Shown in pieces: positions 12,601 to 25,195 of a stretch of 64,000 nucleotides of DNA (its first letter is position 1; each line of letters opens with the position of its first letter). This stretch comes from Exophiala sp. HKRS030. Lineage: Eukaryota; Ascomycota; Eurotiomycetes; Chaetothyriales; Herpotrichiellaceae. The position numbers and the translations under genes were made by a program. The notes below the pieces were generated by a model. The model saw nothing but the letters and a program-made list of their open reading frames with translations, had not been told where the DNA came from and searched no databases. The stretch spans positions 310,001 to 374,000 of the forward strand of contig JAHWDD010000009.1 of assembly GCA_023897205.1 (NCBI GenBank). Direction: 5' to 3'.

Positions 12601-14853
12601 TATGCCTATGCTTCGATATGTCGCGCCAAGATCGGCAGGGAGGGGAAGCTGGTCACTCCCAACGCCCGTAGAAGGCATTGGTGCAATCAAGTCACGAAGC
12701 AGGACCACAAATGCGTCATATTGATCGAAGGATATCGCGATCGAGGCTAGTGTACCAGTGAGAAAGGCAAGCGACGCTTTCGGACTAGGGGAGGCTTGTG
12801 CAGTCGTTGTACGCAAAGCGTCGTGACCACGGGCTGCCCAGTCATCCAACGTTCTCCACATGTCAGTCGCAATATGGATTGTTTTGTCTGTAAGAAGGGC
12901 GCTCAAGGTGGCGAAAATACTGGCTCTCATGTAAGTGGGTATGGGTCCAGAGCTGAGGATGAGAAGAGACTGTGGCAAAGCGGCCGAGGCACCTTCTAGG
13001 ATGTATTGCCTGGTGCTGTTTTGTACGCGACATAGATGAGCAAGGAGACGCAGATAGCAGGACAGCATGACCGGGCTTTCCAACTCATTCATATCTGCAG
13101 GCGAGGGTTTACGCGTGGTAGGGAGTTGGGAAACTGTGGTGCGCTCGTGAACCTTGTTTGCATATAGCTCTAGCTCAGCGAACATTTGAACGTAGTTCAA
13201 TGAAGGATTTCGGCGGCCGCGAGATGTCGCAGGCAAGGAGGCGTCCAGTAAAAATTTATGTGTGGCTTCTGCGCATTCTTGGTCCTCTGAGATCGAGCAG
13301 AGAACTTCACAAAAAGCACTCACTCTTGGAACGGTTTGTCTCATGGATGCCCATTGGAGGAAGCCATAAAGATTGTTGTCAGGATCTTCCCACCACTGTG
13401 CGGCTGCTTCGGGTCTGTTCTGAAAAGCGAAAGATATCAGCACCAAGAATGCTTCAAGGTGAAGTTTGCTTCCGGGACCACCACGATGATCTATTGGTAA
13501 GCCTTCCTGCATTGCCACTAACTGATTCAATCTTTGGTCGTCCTCTTCTGTCTTCAGGCGTCGAATGCAGTCAGGCATGTTTGTAATAAACGCCTCAACA
13601 AAGGTTTCAACAGATTCCATCAGATGGAGAGTGAAATAGGACGAGGTCTGCTCACTTTCGAGTGTCAGGCCTGTACTGTCACTTAGGAGAAGGGCAACCA
13701 GCTCCTGCCTCGCAGGATGTCTCCATGGGTCTGTCTTTGTTGCGACACAGACGGATAATAAAAACCTTAATGCATCGTCTTTTAGCGCTGCTATAGCAAG
13801 ACTTCCTCTTTGATCACTACTGTGATCATCTGCTAAGTCACGAAACCGACCACTGTATTCTGCAGTCCACCAGAGGACGAGAGCTGCGCGGAAGGGCCGA
13901 TTGGGCGACGACTCTTTTGGGAGGTCTGCTAAAGCTCGATTGAGGCATTCAGATTCTGTCTGATTTGTACCGTCAAGCGAGCCGAATATCCGAAAAGCGG
14001 AGGCGAAGGCTGGCAGATAGTGAACAAGGTTGAAGTCAAGGCGAGAGGAGGTTTTGACGATCTCGTTGAGCTTTCGAAGTTCCTCCGGTGAAGCATAATT
14101 TCCGTCAAAAAGGTACGCAAGGATAGATGCCAGCGCCTCGTGTTGTTTAAACAAGCTCTCCTTTTGAAATTCGAATGTGGCATAAAACTCGGGACCCCGG
14201 GGGTCTCCAAGGACGGCCCTGCTTTGAAGCGCATCCATAATGCGACTTTGGAATGATTCCAAGGCAGTCAATGCGTCTATACATTTCCTTGTAAAAGCGT
14301 GGCCGTGTCCGTGTATTCCCGAAGCAACGTCAAGGACTTGGAGAACGATGTTACGAAAAGTGGTCTGGACAAGGTCGTCGAGCTCATGATTTAGAGATTG
14401 CTGGCAGGTAATGCGGAAGGATTGGAGGAGAAGATCTCGACGATTATGGAAAGCGCTCACAGCGCTGGTGACCACCGACTGGCCTGTTGTCGGGGTGTCT
14501 GGTTGGGTCTGAAGGAGTAGGCGACCAGCCTCCACCTCATCCAAATCAAGAGTTGTACCGATTGCACGGCTGATGTGTTTGAATTCGTCGTTGATTCCAT
14601 ACTCTTGGTCGTCGAGGCTGATTTTCCCTAGACATATGTTAGAATAACCAGGGCAACGAAGTACCATGGGGATTATACCGTTGTTGTATTGCTCTCTGTC
14701 CACAGAAGAAGGAGTTGGCTTGTCCAACAATCTCTTGAAGTCGTCGACGCTTGCGTTCAATTCATCTACAAGCCGTTCAATGTTTGCGAGGCGGCCCTCA
14801 GTAAAGGCTGTGAGGTCAGCATGGAGAGCTTGCAGTCGCTCAAGACTGTCCAT
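9660..14853 (-). CDS. NUP192: Nucleoporin Nup192 (Nup205 orthologue)
   Basis: This is a large alpha-solenoid scaffold of the nuclear pore inner ring. The start is ATG 14853 (MDSLERL); the open frame upstream of it has no ATG. Four exons: 14853-14679, 14627-10290, 10238-9769 and 9707-9660, giving 1676 residues, close to the usual 1,700-1,750. Two introns of 51 nt (14678-14628 and 10289-10239) are in frame and stop-free, so a naive translation keeps 17 false residues at each. Removing them restores NNGKISLDDQEYGINDEF and YEATRHRPHLLSIFEARM, which match the family. The last intron (9768-9708, GTAGGT...TTTAG) leads to a short GLGPVAVGFS tail. The gene is divergent with TEL1 over a 426-bp promoter. 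The family call rests on overall sequence pattern and length. Confidence 0.85.
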
Positions 14854-15279
14854 GGCGACATAGGAGATCTGGAGACTTTCTCGTATGATTGTTGGAGGTG
14901 GGTGCGCTTTGCTACTTGAGGTGTTCAATATGTACGAGTTTCAAGTCTTCGATGGCCAAAAGTTCGGCGCGTCTCCAATCCAAAATCCATCTCCAAAAGA
15001 AAGGCAGTCGCGAACGAATGTGGTTAGCGCAGCCTGCCTCGCCAAGACTTCGTGAACAGCCTTGCCGCCATCGCCACAATTTCAGATTGGCAATGCATGA
15101 AGAAGACCATCACCATCCTTCGACAGAAGTAATGCATTTTACGCGTCTGAGTAGTTTGCTGGTGAAGGTCTGCTACCATTGCCTCTCATATACGTGTTTC
15201 ATGAGTACAGGAACCAGCCTTCTTATCTAAAGGATGCGCCCTCAAAGCACAGACCTGTTAATCGTTTGTGACCGGAGAT
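14854..15279. promoter_or_regulatory. Shared divergent promoter NUP192 / TEL1
   Basis: A 426-bp gap separates the NUP192 start (14853, minus) from the TEL1 start (15280, plus). No other gene fits, so both promoters must lie here or reach into the genes. No specific box was identified. Confidence 0.5.
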
Positions 15280-18200
15280 ATGGCGGAGGTTAGCATCGCG
15301 TCAGCCGTTGGTATGTCCCCTGAACCTGATACCCCCGAAGCACATATTAATCGCTTGATCTTCTGAACAAATTCTATTAGCAAAACTTGAAGCTGATACC
15401 CAGAAGACGAGAGCGGAGGGTCTGCAAGGTGAGAGCTTTCGTGCAAGTACTATCCCGTGCTCTCTTGACCATTACATAGATCTCAAACGAGTTCTGGGAC
15501 AAGAACGCTATGGACCAAGATTGTAAGTTTTACTTCACAAGCAATGCATCTCGAAGCTAGTCTCACGAAGGATAGTGATAATCTCACCGATGATGCTTTC
15601 CACAGGATTTTTGAGTTACTTTTTAAGATCGTCTCTCGTGATAAACCAGTTTATCTGCGGCAGACCTCGAAGCCAACCACTCAAAGAAACGCCGCCTCTA
15701 GACTGGAATCAACCGCTGCTGCCCTGCGTCTTGCTGTAGAGGTTGGGGTCAAAAGCATCAAATTTCGGACTGCACTCTCTGTTTTGGATCACATCGTTCA
15801 GACTTTGCCGATCGCGGATGGCTCCATTTGCCAGCCCCTCCAAACGGACTACCTGAAGAGCTTCAAGGCTCTTCTAGAACATGGCCCCCACTGTGAGCAT
15901 ATGCGAATGAAACAATGGCAATATTATGTCGACTTTGCTGTTGATACTCTCGGCTTTCGTCGCGAAGACACCACGCAAGACACCGATGGCAGAAGTGATG
16001 CAACCACATTCATCTCCAGGCTTGGACAGAGTCAATCGATTCGTCTCAGTGACCGCAGCTTGAGAGGGTTGGTACAGAACGCTCAGTATCACGAAGAGCT
16101 AGTATCTTCACTAAAATGCCTCACGGCAACAAGCAACGCGCCAATCATGTCACGTGCTACCGAAATCGTGGATTCCCTGATAGGATTCTTGAAAACTACT
16201 TCAAGAGCTCAGGAGGCGGCGTTCGAGACTCTGAATAACGTTGTTGCCGTGTCTTTGACCGAAAAAGTGTCTTTAGCGCACCAGACCGTCCTGAGATTAA
16301 TACCAATCATTCGTCGGCTGTGGTCTCACAAGTCTGCTGCGTTGCGCGATCAAATGCTCATCATGCTTCACTCATGTCGATTTATCTTTGTGACTAGGAG
16401 CAACTTGTGGCCTGACTTCGATCCTGCTATTCTCACTGGTCTGCTCGAAACCATGCTGGCTGAGTATTATGTACGTAACGAACGTGAAATACTACATTTC
16501 GATGATCTACGATCTACACGTTGTGATCGACCCGGTCCTCTGCAATGTCTGCACTTCTGCCCATTGCGCAACAATGCAAGGAGCGTCACCAATTGCCTAG
16601 GCTTAACAGTTACGGCCAATCTGTTGGTAGCAACAAGTAAGTATAAAGATCACAGGCATGGAATTCAGACCGATGAGCTTGAGGGACCGAGAAAGCGCCA
16701 GAAAACCCAGAGCCCTCTGGAAAGAGTGAAGCAATTGGTCGCTGATGGCCATGGACAAACTCAGCTCGCAGCGATCCAAATCTTCTTTTTTTTGCTCAAT
16801 CAACCCGAAGCTCCTGTGTTGGGAACTATCAAGTTGATGCTTGCCTTACTACCCGGCCTTGCACATGAAGACGCCGCCATCCAAACGTGGATATACCTTG
16901 TTCTTGCCAGGCATGTAAACCCTTCGTCCCTCCTTTCTCCATCTGACAAGACCTCAGGAGTGCCTACAGTACTCTCGAGCTTGACCAATTGACCGCGAAC
17001 CCATGGCCCCAAATATGGCGCTCAGCTCGTAGAGCAATAACAGCTGCTGGCACGGTGCGAGCAGCATGTTACGTGCTCTACGCTATTCTCGACACTAAGC
17101 GTTTGTCCTCGGTTGCAACAGGCAGCTTTGTTGAGAACACCCTCTTCGGAGAGAATAGCGGGGGACCTTGTAGTATGACTGATACTTCCTTGCTGATGAT
17201 GACATCTGCTGTGCGTTCGGTCTCGTTTGACGACGCGAGAAGCTTCGAAACTTTTGCAAACAAGATCCTTGGGTGGTTGTCGTTGCGATGGACTTTGCGT
17301 ATGTTGTCGTATGTCGTCGATTAAGACCTTGTTAACTCATATCAGCACCTACTCTTGACCGAATTCAAAATGCTCACCTGGTTTTCCACGCTCGGGCTGA
17401 GTACCTCTATGCGCTGCTTACATCTCTTTGTGGCGCCACTGATCCCATACAATATTTCATGGATTGGACCCCCGCCCATCCAACCTGGGCAATATTACTC
17501 GCGACCTCTAGTAATGCTGACCTACAGACGTTTTTACACAACATAAAAAGCACAGAGCCCGCGGTTGTCGACATGTCTCGGCGACAAACGTTGCGCCATT
17601 TCGACCATATTTTTACCAGGCGATTATACCGCTCGATGGGGGCATTTCTGTCTACCCGCCTCAAAGAGTTTCGTCAAGCATGGATGCTGATCCAGTCTGA
17701 ACGAACCTCAAATACGAGTCCCGATATTGTTGAGCTTGTGACAGTAGTTTTGGCGGTATGGGTGGCAATGGCTACGAGATTCTTTGAGGAGACGAAGGAC
17801 CTAAACCCTTCTGATGACTGGGTCAATACGTGGGACAATATCATTAAATTCATAAAGGATGAAAATGACGAAGTTGCCCGCGTATTGACGATTCGCATGT
17901 CTTCAATTCTCCTGCAATTGGATGCTCAACTTTACCACAGTCCTTGCTCAATGAACCTTCCAGAGTACTCGATGATTCTCGAATCTGCTCTATCGCTCAG
18001 TCGTCGCGCAATCGAAACGAGCCGATCGATCCACAAGACAGGCATGAACGACTTGGATGATGAAGAGTTTGTGACGCAGTCGACTCAAGGGTTCCAAACC
18101 GGATCACAGCCTCACAGTTTCAGGATTGATTTGCCACTCTGTCATGATGAAGTCGGATTACTAGCCTGGCAACAGCTCAAGTTGACGATTGCATTAGCGG

Positions 18201-21200
18201 GAGTCTCCTCTCATAGAGCATTTGACCCTGCCACAACATCAACCGTGATTAAAGAGATTCTGAGCTTCGACGCGGAAATGCTCTTAGCCGCACGGGGAGC
18301 TGTATGTGATTTATTAGCTCTGAATCCGGGGTTTAAGCGAGCTGAGGCGACACAGCTGTTACGTTGTGTCGCCACTTACTTCTTGCAAGAGGAGAGCTTC
18401 GAAAGGTGCGAAGCGGCGTTGTGCTTCAGCTTGCAAACGATGAAAGGACTTGCACATTACTGGATCTCTGATGAGGCTGACGATGAGCTTGCTGAGGTTT
18501 CTTTTGACGTTTATGAATGGTTCCTGCGAGCTCTCAGCAAATCTATCCTATCACCAGCTGTTTTGTCAAAACTTTCCGATCTCTTCGACAGATTGATGCT
18601 CATGAACCCATCTTATGGAGCAGAGGATCTTCCATCGCCACGGACGAGCTTACTGAAGATCCTTCAAATTGGAAGCATGATCAATAGATTTCGTCTTTCC
18701 GACAAACTCTCTCGGATTTTTGAACGATTTGTGCTCAAAGAGCATGAACAGATTTTTCAAGACGTCATCGACCATCTCCCATCGAACCCGGAGATCGTGG
18801 AAGGTATAGCTATTCGTCTTCATATAATTTCTCGGTTGGGTAGTCGATGGCACACTATTTTAAGGCAAGCAACATACAAGCTTTACGAGACAGCCGCGGG
18901 TGTACCATCTGCTACAACCCTAGCTTGCAACTGCGTCTGGTCGATTTGCCAGGATCTAGGACTTGAATCAACAACAACACTCTTCAGGATATTCGCACCA
19001 CAGATACTTTATACCTGGCTGGCCACACATGACCTCGGCAATATGCCCTTTGCAGCCTTTGGTTATTCAACACTGAAAGATTTGTTGATTGACAATTTGA
19101 ATGAGTTTGTTGGTCAGATCGCGCTCCGTGGCTCCAGACAAGCTGAAGAGTTTGCACAGCTTGTTGGCCAGGAATGGAAATCCCTGCTACTCACCGGTTT
19201 TGCAGTCGCTGAAGCTTATACCTTGTCTTCTGAGACAAGCGTGCCCAAGCACGAGCGTCTATATGACGGCTCAGAGAAGCTTGTCCGGAAGCAAATTGGG
19301 TCTGATCGCTTCCTGAACCAACTCCGTGAATATCTCCCAGATATTGTTGCTCAACTTGTGATCTCGCTCCAGGATGACCGCGCATTCGACAAAGGTCTCG
19401 AAAAGCATTCCCAAAGCAAAGTTGCTGCGATGTGGCAGGATATGTGTAGTTCTTCGGGCACTAGCACAGAAGTTCCCTTGTCACAGCAGCCTTGTTTTCG
19501 AGCCAGGTGTCTGCCTGACGAACTGAATTATCTTTGTGCCCGGCTTGAGATTGCGTCCAATGATTTATGGTCTCCAGCCTTGAGCATCTATGTCTACAGA
19601 TCACTATTAAGTAGAGCATTGCCCGCACTTGGTCCGCTGCATGCATGCAGTATCATCCGCAAAGTCAGAGCAGTGGTAAGCCTTGCTGGTCCCGCTGCCT
19701 TAAGAGGCTACCCATTGGAGATGCTACTGCACAATCTACGCCCATACCTGACAATATTCGAGTGCGCCGAAGACACGATGGGTATTTACAGATATCTGCT
19801 TCAGCAAGGAGCAGATCATCTGCAGAATCGCATATCGTTCATTGCAGGTCTCGGCGTTTCAATCTTCGCCTCTCTTACACGATTCATTACCTCATCACAA
19901 GACAGTACCACACAAGAGAGTCACTTTCTGGCGACTATTTCTGCGGCTCAAAACTTCCGGTCGTTTCTAGCTGGTTTTCTCGAAACATTGGAATTTCCCG
20001 ATGCATCTGTGGGACTCCTGACAATGTATCGCAGAATCATTGAAAATTCCCGGGATCTCAGCCAACCTGGAAATAGCGCCAGGAGCACGAAAGAAGGAAG
20101 TCTGCTACTCGCTCTACTAGAGGATAGGAGCTCTGAAAGTCCCCTGCTCACGAGCCTGCATTTCGACATCTCCCTCGAGATACTTTGCAGAGACTTCTCG
20201 ATCTCAAATCGTCACACGGATGATATAATGTCTGATGACATAACTGCTGCCCAGGTAGCTAAAGTTCTTCTCTCTGCCATCAGAACACTTCCGCTTAACG
20301 ACGCCTTTAACCAGTGGGCCGCAAGTGTCATCGGCCGTGGCTTTATCATGTGTGGTATGGACAACAGTTTTGCGAAGTTGGCTGGAAAAGCTGGCCGTTT
20401 TAGCTCTGATGCCGAAGATCTAGGTCCTGTGGTTTCGTATACTAATATCATTGCTCATCTGGCGGACCTACTATGGAAGCCTGATATGAAGGCTGCGGAA
20501 TTGGCTGAAAGGACTTTGCAACTGATTTCGACGAAATTACCGCAAGAACACGAAGAAGCCGTTCTTGCGCCTGGGTTTGACAAAGCCTGGTTCGCTGACA
20601 TCAGATTCAATGGGTTGTCTTGCCCGCCCATGACCCAAAAGCCAACTCGAGGGAACAATATCGCATCAAATTTGTCATTAGACCCACAATCGCCCGAACA
20701 TACAACTTGGGCTATTAAGTTGTTGGCAACACTGGAATCTGAAACGTCCAAGGACCCTATTCTGGCATTCCTCCGACCACTGATGCATGAGATTCCCCAT
20801 GTTGCAGATACTTTGCTGCCGTACATTGTTCATCTGAGCCTATTACACGACAGTACAGGTCGACAGGGCGCTCGAGAGAAGATATCACAAAATTTTTCCA
20901 CAACTCTGCGCGATCGAAGGCTTGAGTCAAGGGGTTCTCACCGCCTCATTCTTCGAACGCTTTTGTATCTGAGATGTTGTCCTTTTCCTGGTGAGACTAA
21001 CGCAGCAAAACGGGAAACTTGGCTCGATATCAGCCTGGCCGAGGCTACTACGGCAGCCGCAGATTGTCACATGTACCACGAAGCCCTCCTGTTTCTAGAG
21101 CTCCACCATTCACAATCTCAGCTTCAGTCAGGACGATCCTCTCGTAAGTCCTTAGTGTCAGATGTCACTTGCCCAGAGGAGGTGATTGCCATGATCTACG

Positions 21201-24200
21201 AAAATGTCGATGATCCCGACTTGTTTTACGGTAGACATGAAGACAGAGATTTGCAGTCTGTCATCAAGAAGTTAGGCCACGAAGGTGCCAGCCAAAAGTA
21301 TTTGTCTTTCCAAAGCGCTCTGCTCGACTCTCGATTGAAGCTGAATGATTTTGAGAGTTTGGCTAGCGCAGTTCATTCGACTGCATCCGCACTGAGCGCT
21401 GCTAACATGCAAGGCATCTCGGACGCCGTGAACCAGTATTATGAAGGTTCAGGCATAGCATTCCAGTCAAAACCCGTAAATGAATCTCCTAGTAATGGAT
21501 GGTCTGGGTCGTGGGGTGACCAATGTCCGACTTCATCACATCCCTTTACGACCCTATTTCAGAACATTCAAGGTCATTCAAATAGCAGGAGCCTAGAGAT
21601 CTATATCCAGCAGTCATTGGAAGAATGTACGCAGGACCTGATACGCAATCCCATCGACAAGAATTGGTCATACAATGTTCTCACACAAGCTGCCATCTTG
21701 GCAGAAGCTCAGCAGACCATCGTAGCAGCAGGAAATGACAACTTCGAATCATTCTGGTCCTGGGTTGTTGACAGAGATCAAAACATCAAGCATGCAGAGT
21801 AAGTTCATCACGATAGCGATAGTCTAGGGCTAACCATGACAGCTTCTCAAAACTATTGCCATTGCTTGTCGGAAGAGAAGCGGTCATTGCCGCACTACGC
21901 CGGAGTAGCCAGTCGCAAAACTCTTCCGGAACGAATACTTCGAAAGTGCTATTACAAGAAATTCGAATTCTCCGGCAGTCTCTCAGCCTAGCTCGCGACT
22001 CCGAAGGTGCTCAAGCCCAATTCAGTCTCAATCGAGCAATGAATCTGTCAGATCTCGATACTATCGCTGTCCAAGCTGGAATTAGAGTTGATGTTGCTGT
22101 TCAATATGATCTTGCAAATACGTTGTGGGCCCAAAATGAAACATCGGGCTCCATCAAAGTCCTCCAAGGCCTGAGCGAACGAGAAGATCTTGACGTCCAG
22201 AGTATTCTAGTGACAAAGGCCGAAATTCTGACAGATCTCGGTCACAAAGTGGCCGAAGCGCGTTTAGAGAAGCCGGACGAGATCATCGACCACTACCTTC
22301 TACCCGCCTTTAAGGAATTGCACGGGAAAAATACTGGTGCGGAGGCGGGAAGGGTCTTTCACAACTTTGCTGCTTTTTGCGATATGCAACTACAGGATAC
22401 CGACAATCTGGACGACTTCACCCGTATCGGGAAAATCCGTGATCGCAAGTTGCGTGAGTTGAATGATCTAGAAAGGATGGTGAAAAGTAGTGAAGGGAAA
22501 CAGAAGGATCAACTCAAGATGCATCTGTCAAAGACCAAAACCTGGTTCAAACTCGATGACGAGGAATGGAAAAGATTGACGAAAAATAGGGAGGCTTTGA
22601 TTCTCCAATGTCTCGAGAATTACCTTTTGTCTATGACAGCTTGCGACGAATATCGAAACGACACTCTACGCTTTCTGGCGTTATGGCTAAATCAAGCTGA
22701 TAGCCGGTCAGCAAACGCATCAGTCCGCAAATACCTGAGTTTAGTGCCAACTCGGAAGTTCGCCCCGCTGGTGAATCAACTCTCCTCTAGACTGTTGGAC
22801 ACAAAGGACGAGTTCCAGCTGCTCCTGATGGATCTCATGTTCCGCATATGCTCTGATCATCCGTATCATAGCTTGTACCAGGTCTTTTCCACTAGCAAGA
22901 GCAAAGCACCAAAGACAGATGATCTAGGCACCTCGCGCAATGCCGCAGCGAGTAAACTAGCCGATTTGATCAATAAGAAAAGCCCTTCAGCGGCAATATG
23001 GGTCGCCATTCACAACAGCAACATTGGCCTACACAGGATTGCGCAAGAGAGACTTTCAGACAAGGATGCTAAGACTAACGCTAAAATTCCACTTCGCAAA
23101 TTGCCATCCGCCCTCAAACTAGAGCAGGTCATGACGGATTCACACGCAAAGATCCCACCCCCAACCATGAACATTAGTCTACGCCCAGATCGAGATTATT
23201 CCCAGATTCCAGCTTTTAGCAAATTTGAGCCGGAGATTTCGATCGCTGGTGGAGTATCCGCGCCGAAAATCATGACCATGATTGCAGTCGACGGCTCGAA
23301 GCACAAGATGCTTCTCAAAGGTGGCAACGACGATCTTCGTCAGGATGCCATCATGGAGCAAGTCTTCGAGCAAGTATCAAACCTTCTCAAGGACCATCGG
23401 ACCACAAGACAGCGTAATCTTGGTATCCGCACCTACAAAGTGATCCCATTAACGCAAAATGCTGGCATCATTGAATTCGTCAAGGACACTCTGCCACTGC
23501 ACGAATACCTCTTGCCAGCTCACAAGAGATACTTCCCCAAAGACCTCAAACCAAATGAATGCAGATCACGGATTGCAGATGCACAAAACAAAGGACTCAC
23601 ACAACGCCTACAAGCGTATCGAAGCGTCATTTCAAACTTCCATCCAGTGATGCGATTCTTCTTCATGGAACATTTCCTCGATCCCGACGACTGGTTCTAT
23701 CGACGCCTGAATTACAGTCGTTCAACAGCCGCAGTCAGCATTCTCGGACACGTGCTTGGCCTGGGCGACCGGCACGGCCACAACATCCTCCTCGACATGA
23801 AGTCCGGCGAAGTCGTCCACATCGACCTCGGCGTAGCTTTCGAAGCCGGTCGCGTCCTGCCCGTTCCCGAGGTCGTCCCCTTCCGTCTAACCCGTGATCT
23901 CGTAGACGGAATGGGTCTGACAGGGGTTGAAGGTGTATTCCGGCGCTGCTGCAACTTTACACTCGAGGCCCTCCGCCGCGACCAAGAAGCCATCATGACC
24001 ATCCTCGATGTCCTGCGCTATGATCCGTTGTACACCTGGTCCATCTCGCCTCTCCGTCTTGCGCGCATTCAGGAACACAACGAGCAGGCAGCAGATGCCG
24101 CCGCTGCTGCCGCCTCAACGTCGGCGTCGGCTTCGACATCAGCCGTGGGAGCCGGTGGCGCCGCTCCTACCACCGACGCTGCAGGTGTTCTTGGTGCAGC

Positions 24201-24372
24201 AGTCAAGCGGGATATCAATGAGCCCAGCGAAGCAGACCGTGCATTGACAGTGGTTGCGAAGAAACTAGGAAAGTCACTGAGTGTCGAGGCTACGGTCAAC
24301 GAATTAATCCGTCAAGCCACGGATGAGAGAAACCTGGCTGTGTTGTATTGTGGTTGGGCTGCTTATGCTTGA
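15280..24372 (+). CDS. TEL1: Tel1/ATM-family PI3K-like DNA-damage checkpoint kinase
   Basis: This is the serine/threonine kinase that senses double-strand breaks through MRX/MRN and maintains telomeres. Seven exons give 2931 residues: 15280-15310, 15381-15428, 15480-15522, 15561-16910, 16958-17298, 17346-21798 and 21843-24372. The N-terminal TAN motif is split over exons 2-3 ([13 protein letters not shown] then DLKRVLGQ). HEAT repeats and a FAT region follow. The kinase domain is in the last exon, with [20 protein letters not shown] (catalytic loop, from about 23755) and HIDLGVAFE. The last 34 residues form the FATC domain ending GWAAYA. Intron 3 is only 38 nt and intron 4 appears to be GC-AG; both are inferred from frame and conservation. 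An alanine/serine-rich insert separates kinase and FATC. Confidence 0.9.
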
Positions 24373-25195
24373 CGCGAGAATTTTGTGCCATGCAAAGATG
24401 CCAAAGATGGACGAGTTTATATCCATGGGGAAAGGAAGGAATAGTCAGGAGATGGAGATTGGCCTGGTGAGGAAGTGCACAGCAAACCCGAAAAGGTACC
24501 CGGCACGGTCGTACCTGAAAGGAATGGAAAAGGAAGAAAATAAAAGCTAGATCGATGCGCCGCGTGTCGGCGGTGGTCAGCTGTGAGACATGGATAGAAG
24601 GGAAATTGTGAATAGAATACCAATCGTTGTGGCTTCGTAGTGCGTCTATTCGGATAGATTGCGAGACACCTGAGACTTCTGGCTGAACCTGCGTCATTCA
24701 TTTGCGAACTGAGATCTAGTCATCTCCTCCTCATCCTAAATGTCTTCGTTTGATCAAGACCGAAACGATGCGATAGAGCTAGGCGCGCAAAAGGACATCC
24801 AAGCTTCATCAAATGGCGCGAAGAAGTGTAATGGGTAGGTATTGTTCGCATCTTCGGCTGGTTTGGAATAAAATAATACATTGTGTCTTGCGACTTCATA
24901 GTAGTAGATATACTGATATGGACATTTACAGGTGAAATATTACACATAATTTGACGCAATCGCCAACTGAAGTCGTGCCAACAACCTGAATACAATGGCC
25001 AATCAGCTAGCCAACGAACCTTCCTTCCATCCATACATTCGTCTTATTCGACCGTCACGCGTTGTACATGGTATCGCGACAATAAAGGGATTAATGACAA
25101 GACGACGACTATAGATCGTCTCTAGCAGATATGCGTGTCCTTTTCAGATTGTAGTTGGACCAACATTATATGACAGTTTGGCAGTGTGGAGACGT
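24373..25195. other. Convergent intergenic spacer TEL1 / MIP1
   Basis: No gene was recognised among the short frames here. It should hold the 3' untranslated regions of the two convergent genes. Confidence 0.5.

Noticed and set aside
16915..16957. Conventional GT-AG intron for TEL1 starting at GTAAAC
   Set aside because: The phase is wrong: the next exon would hit a stop after nine codons.
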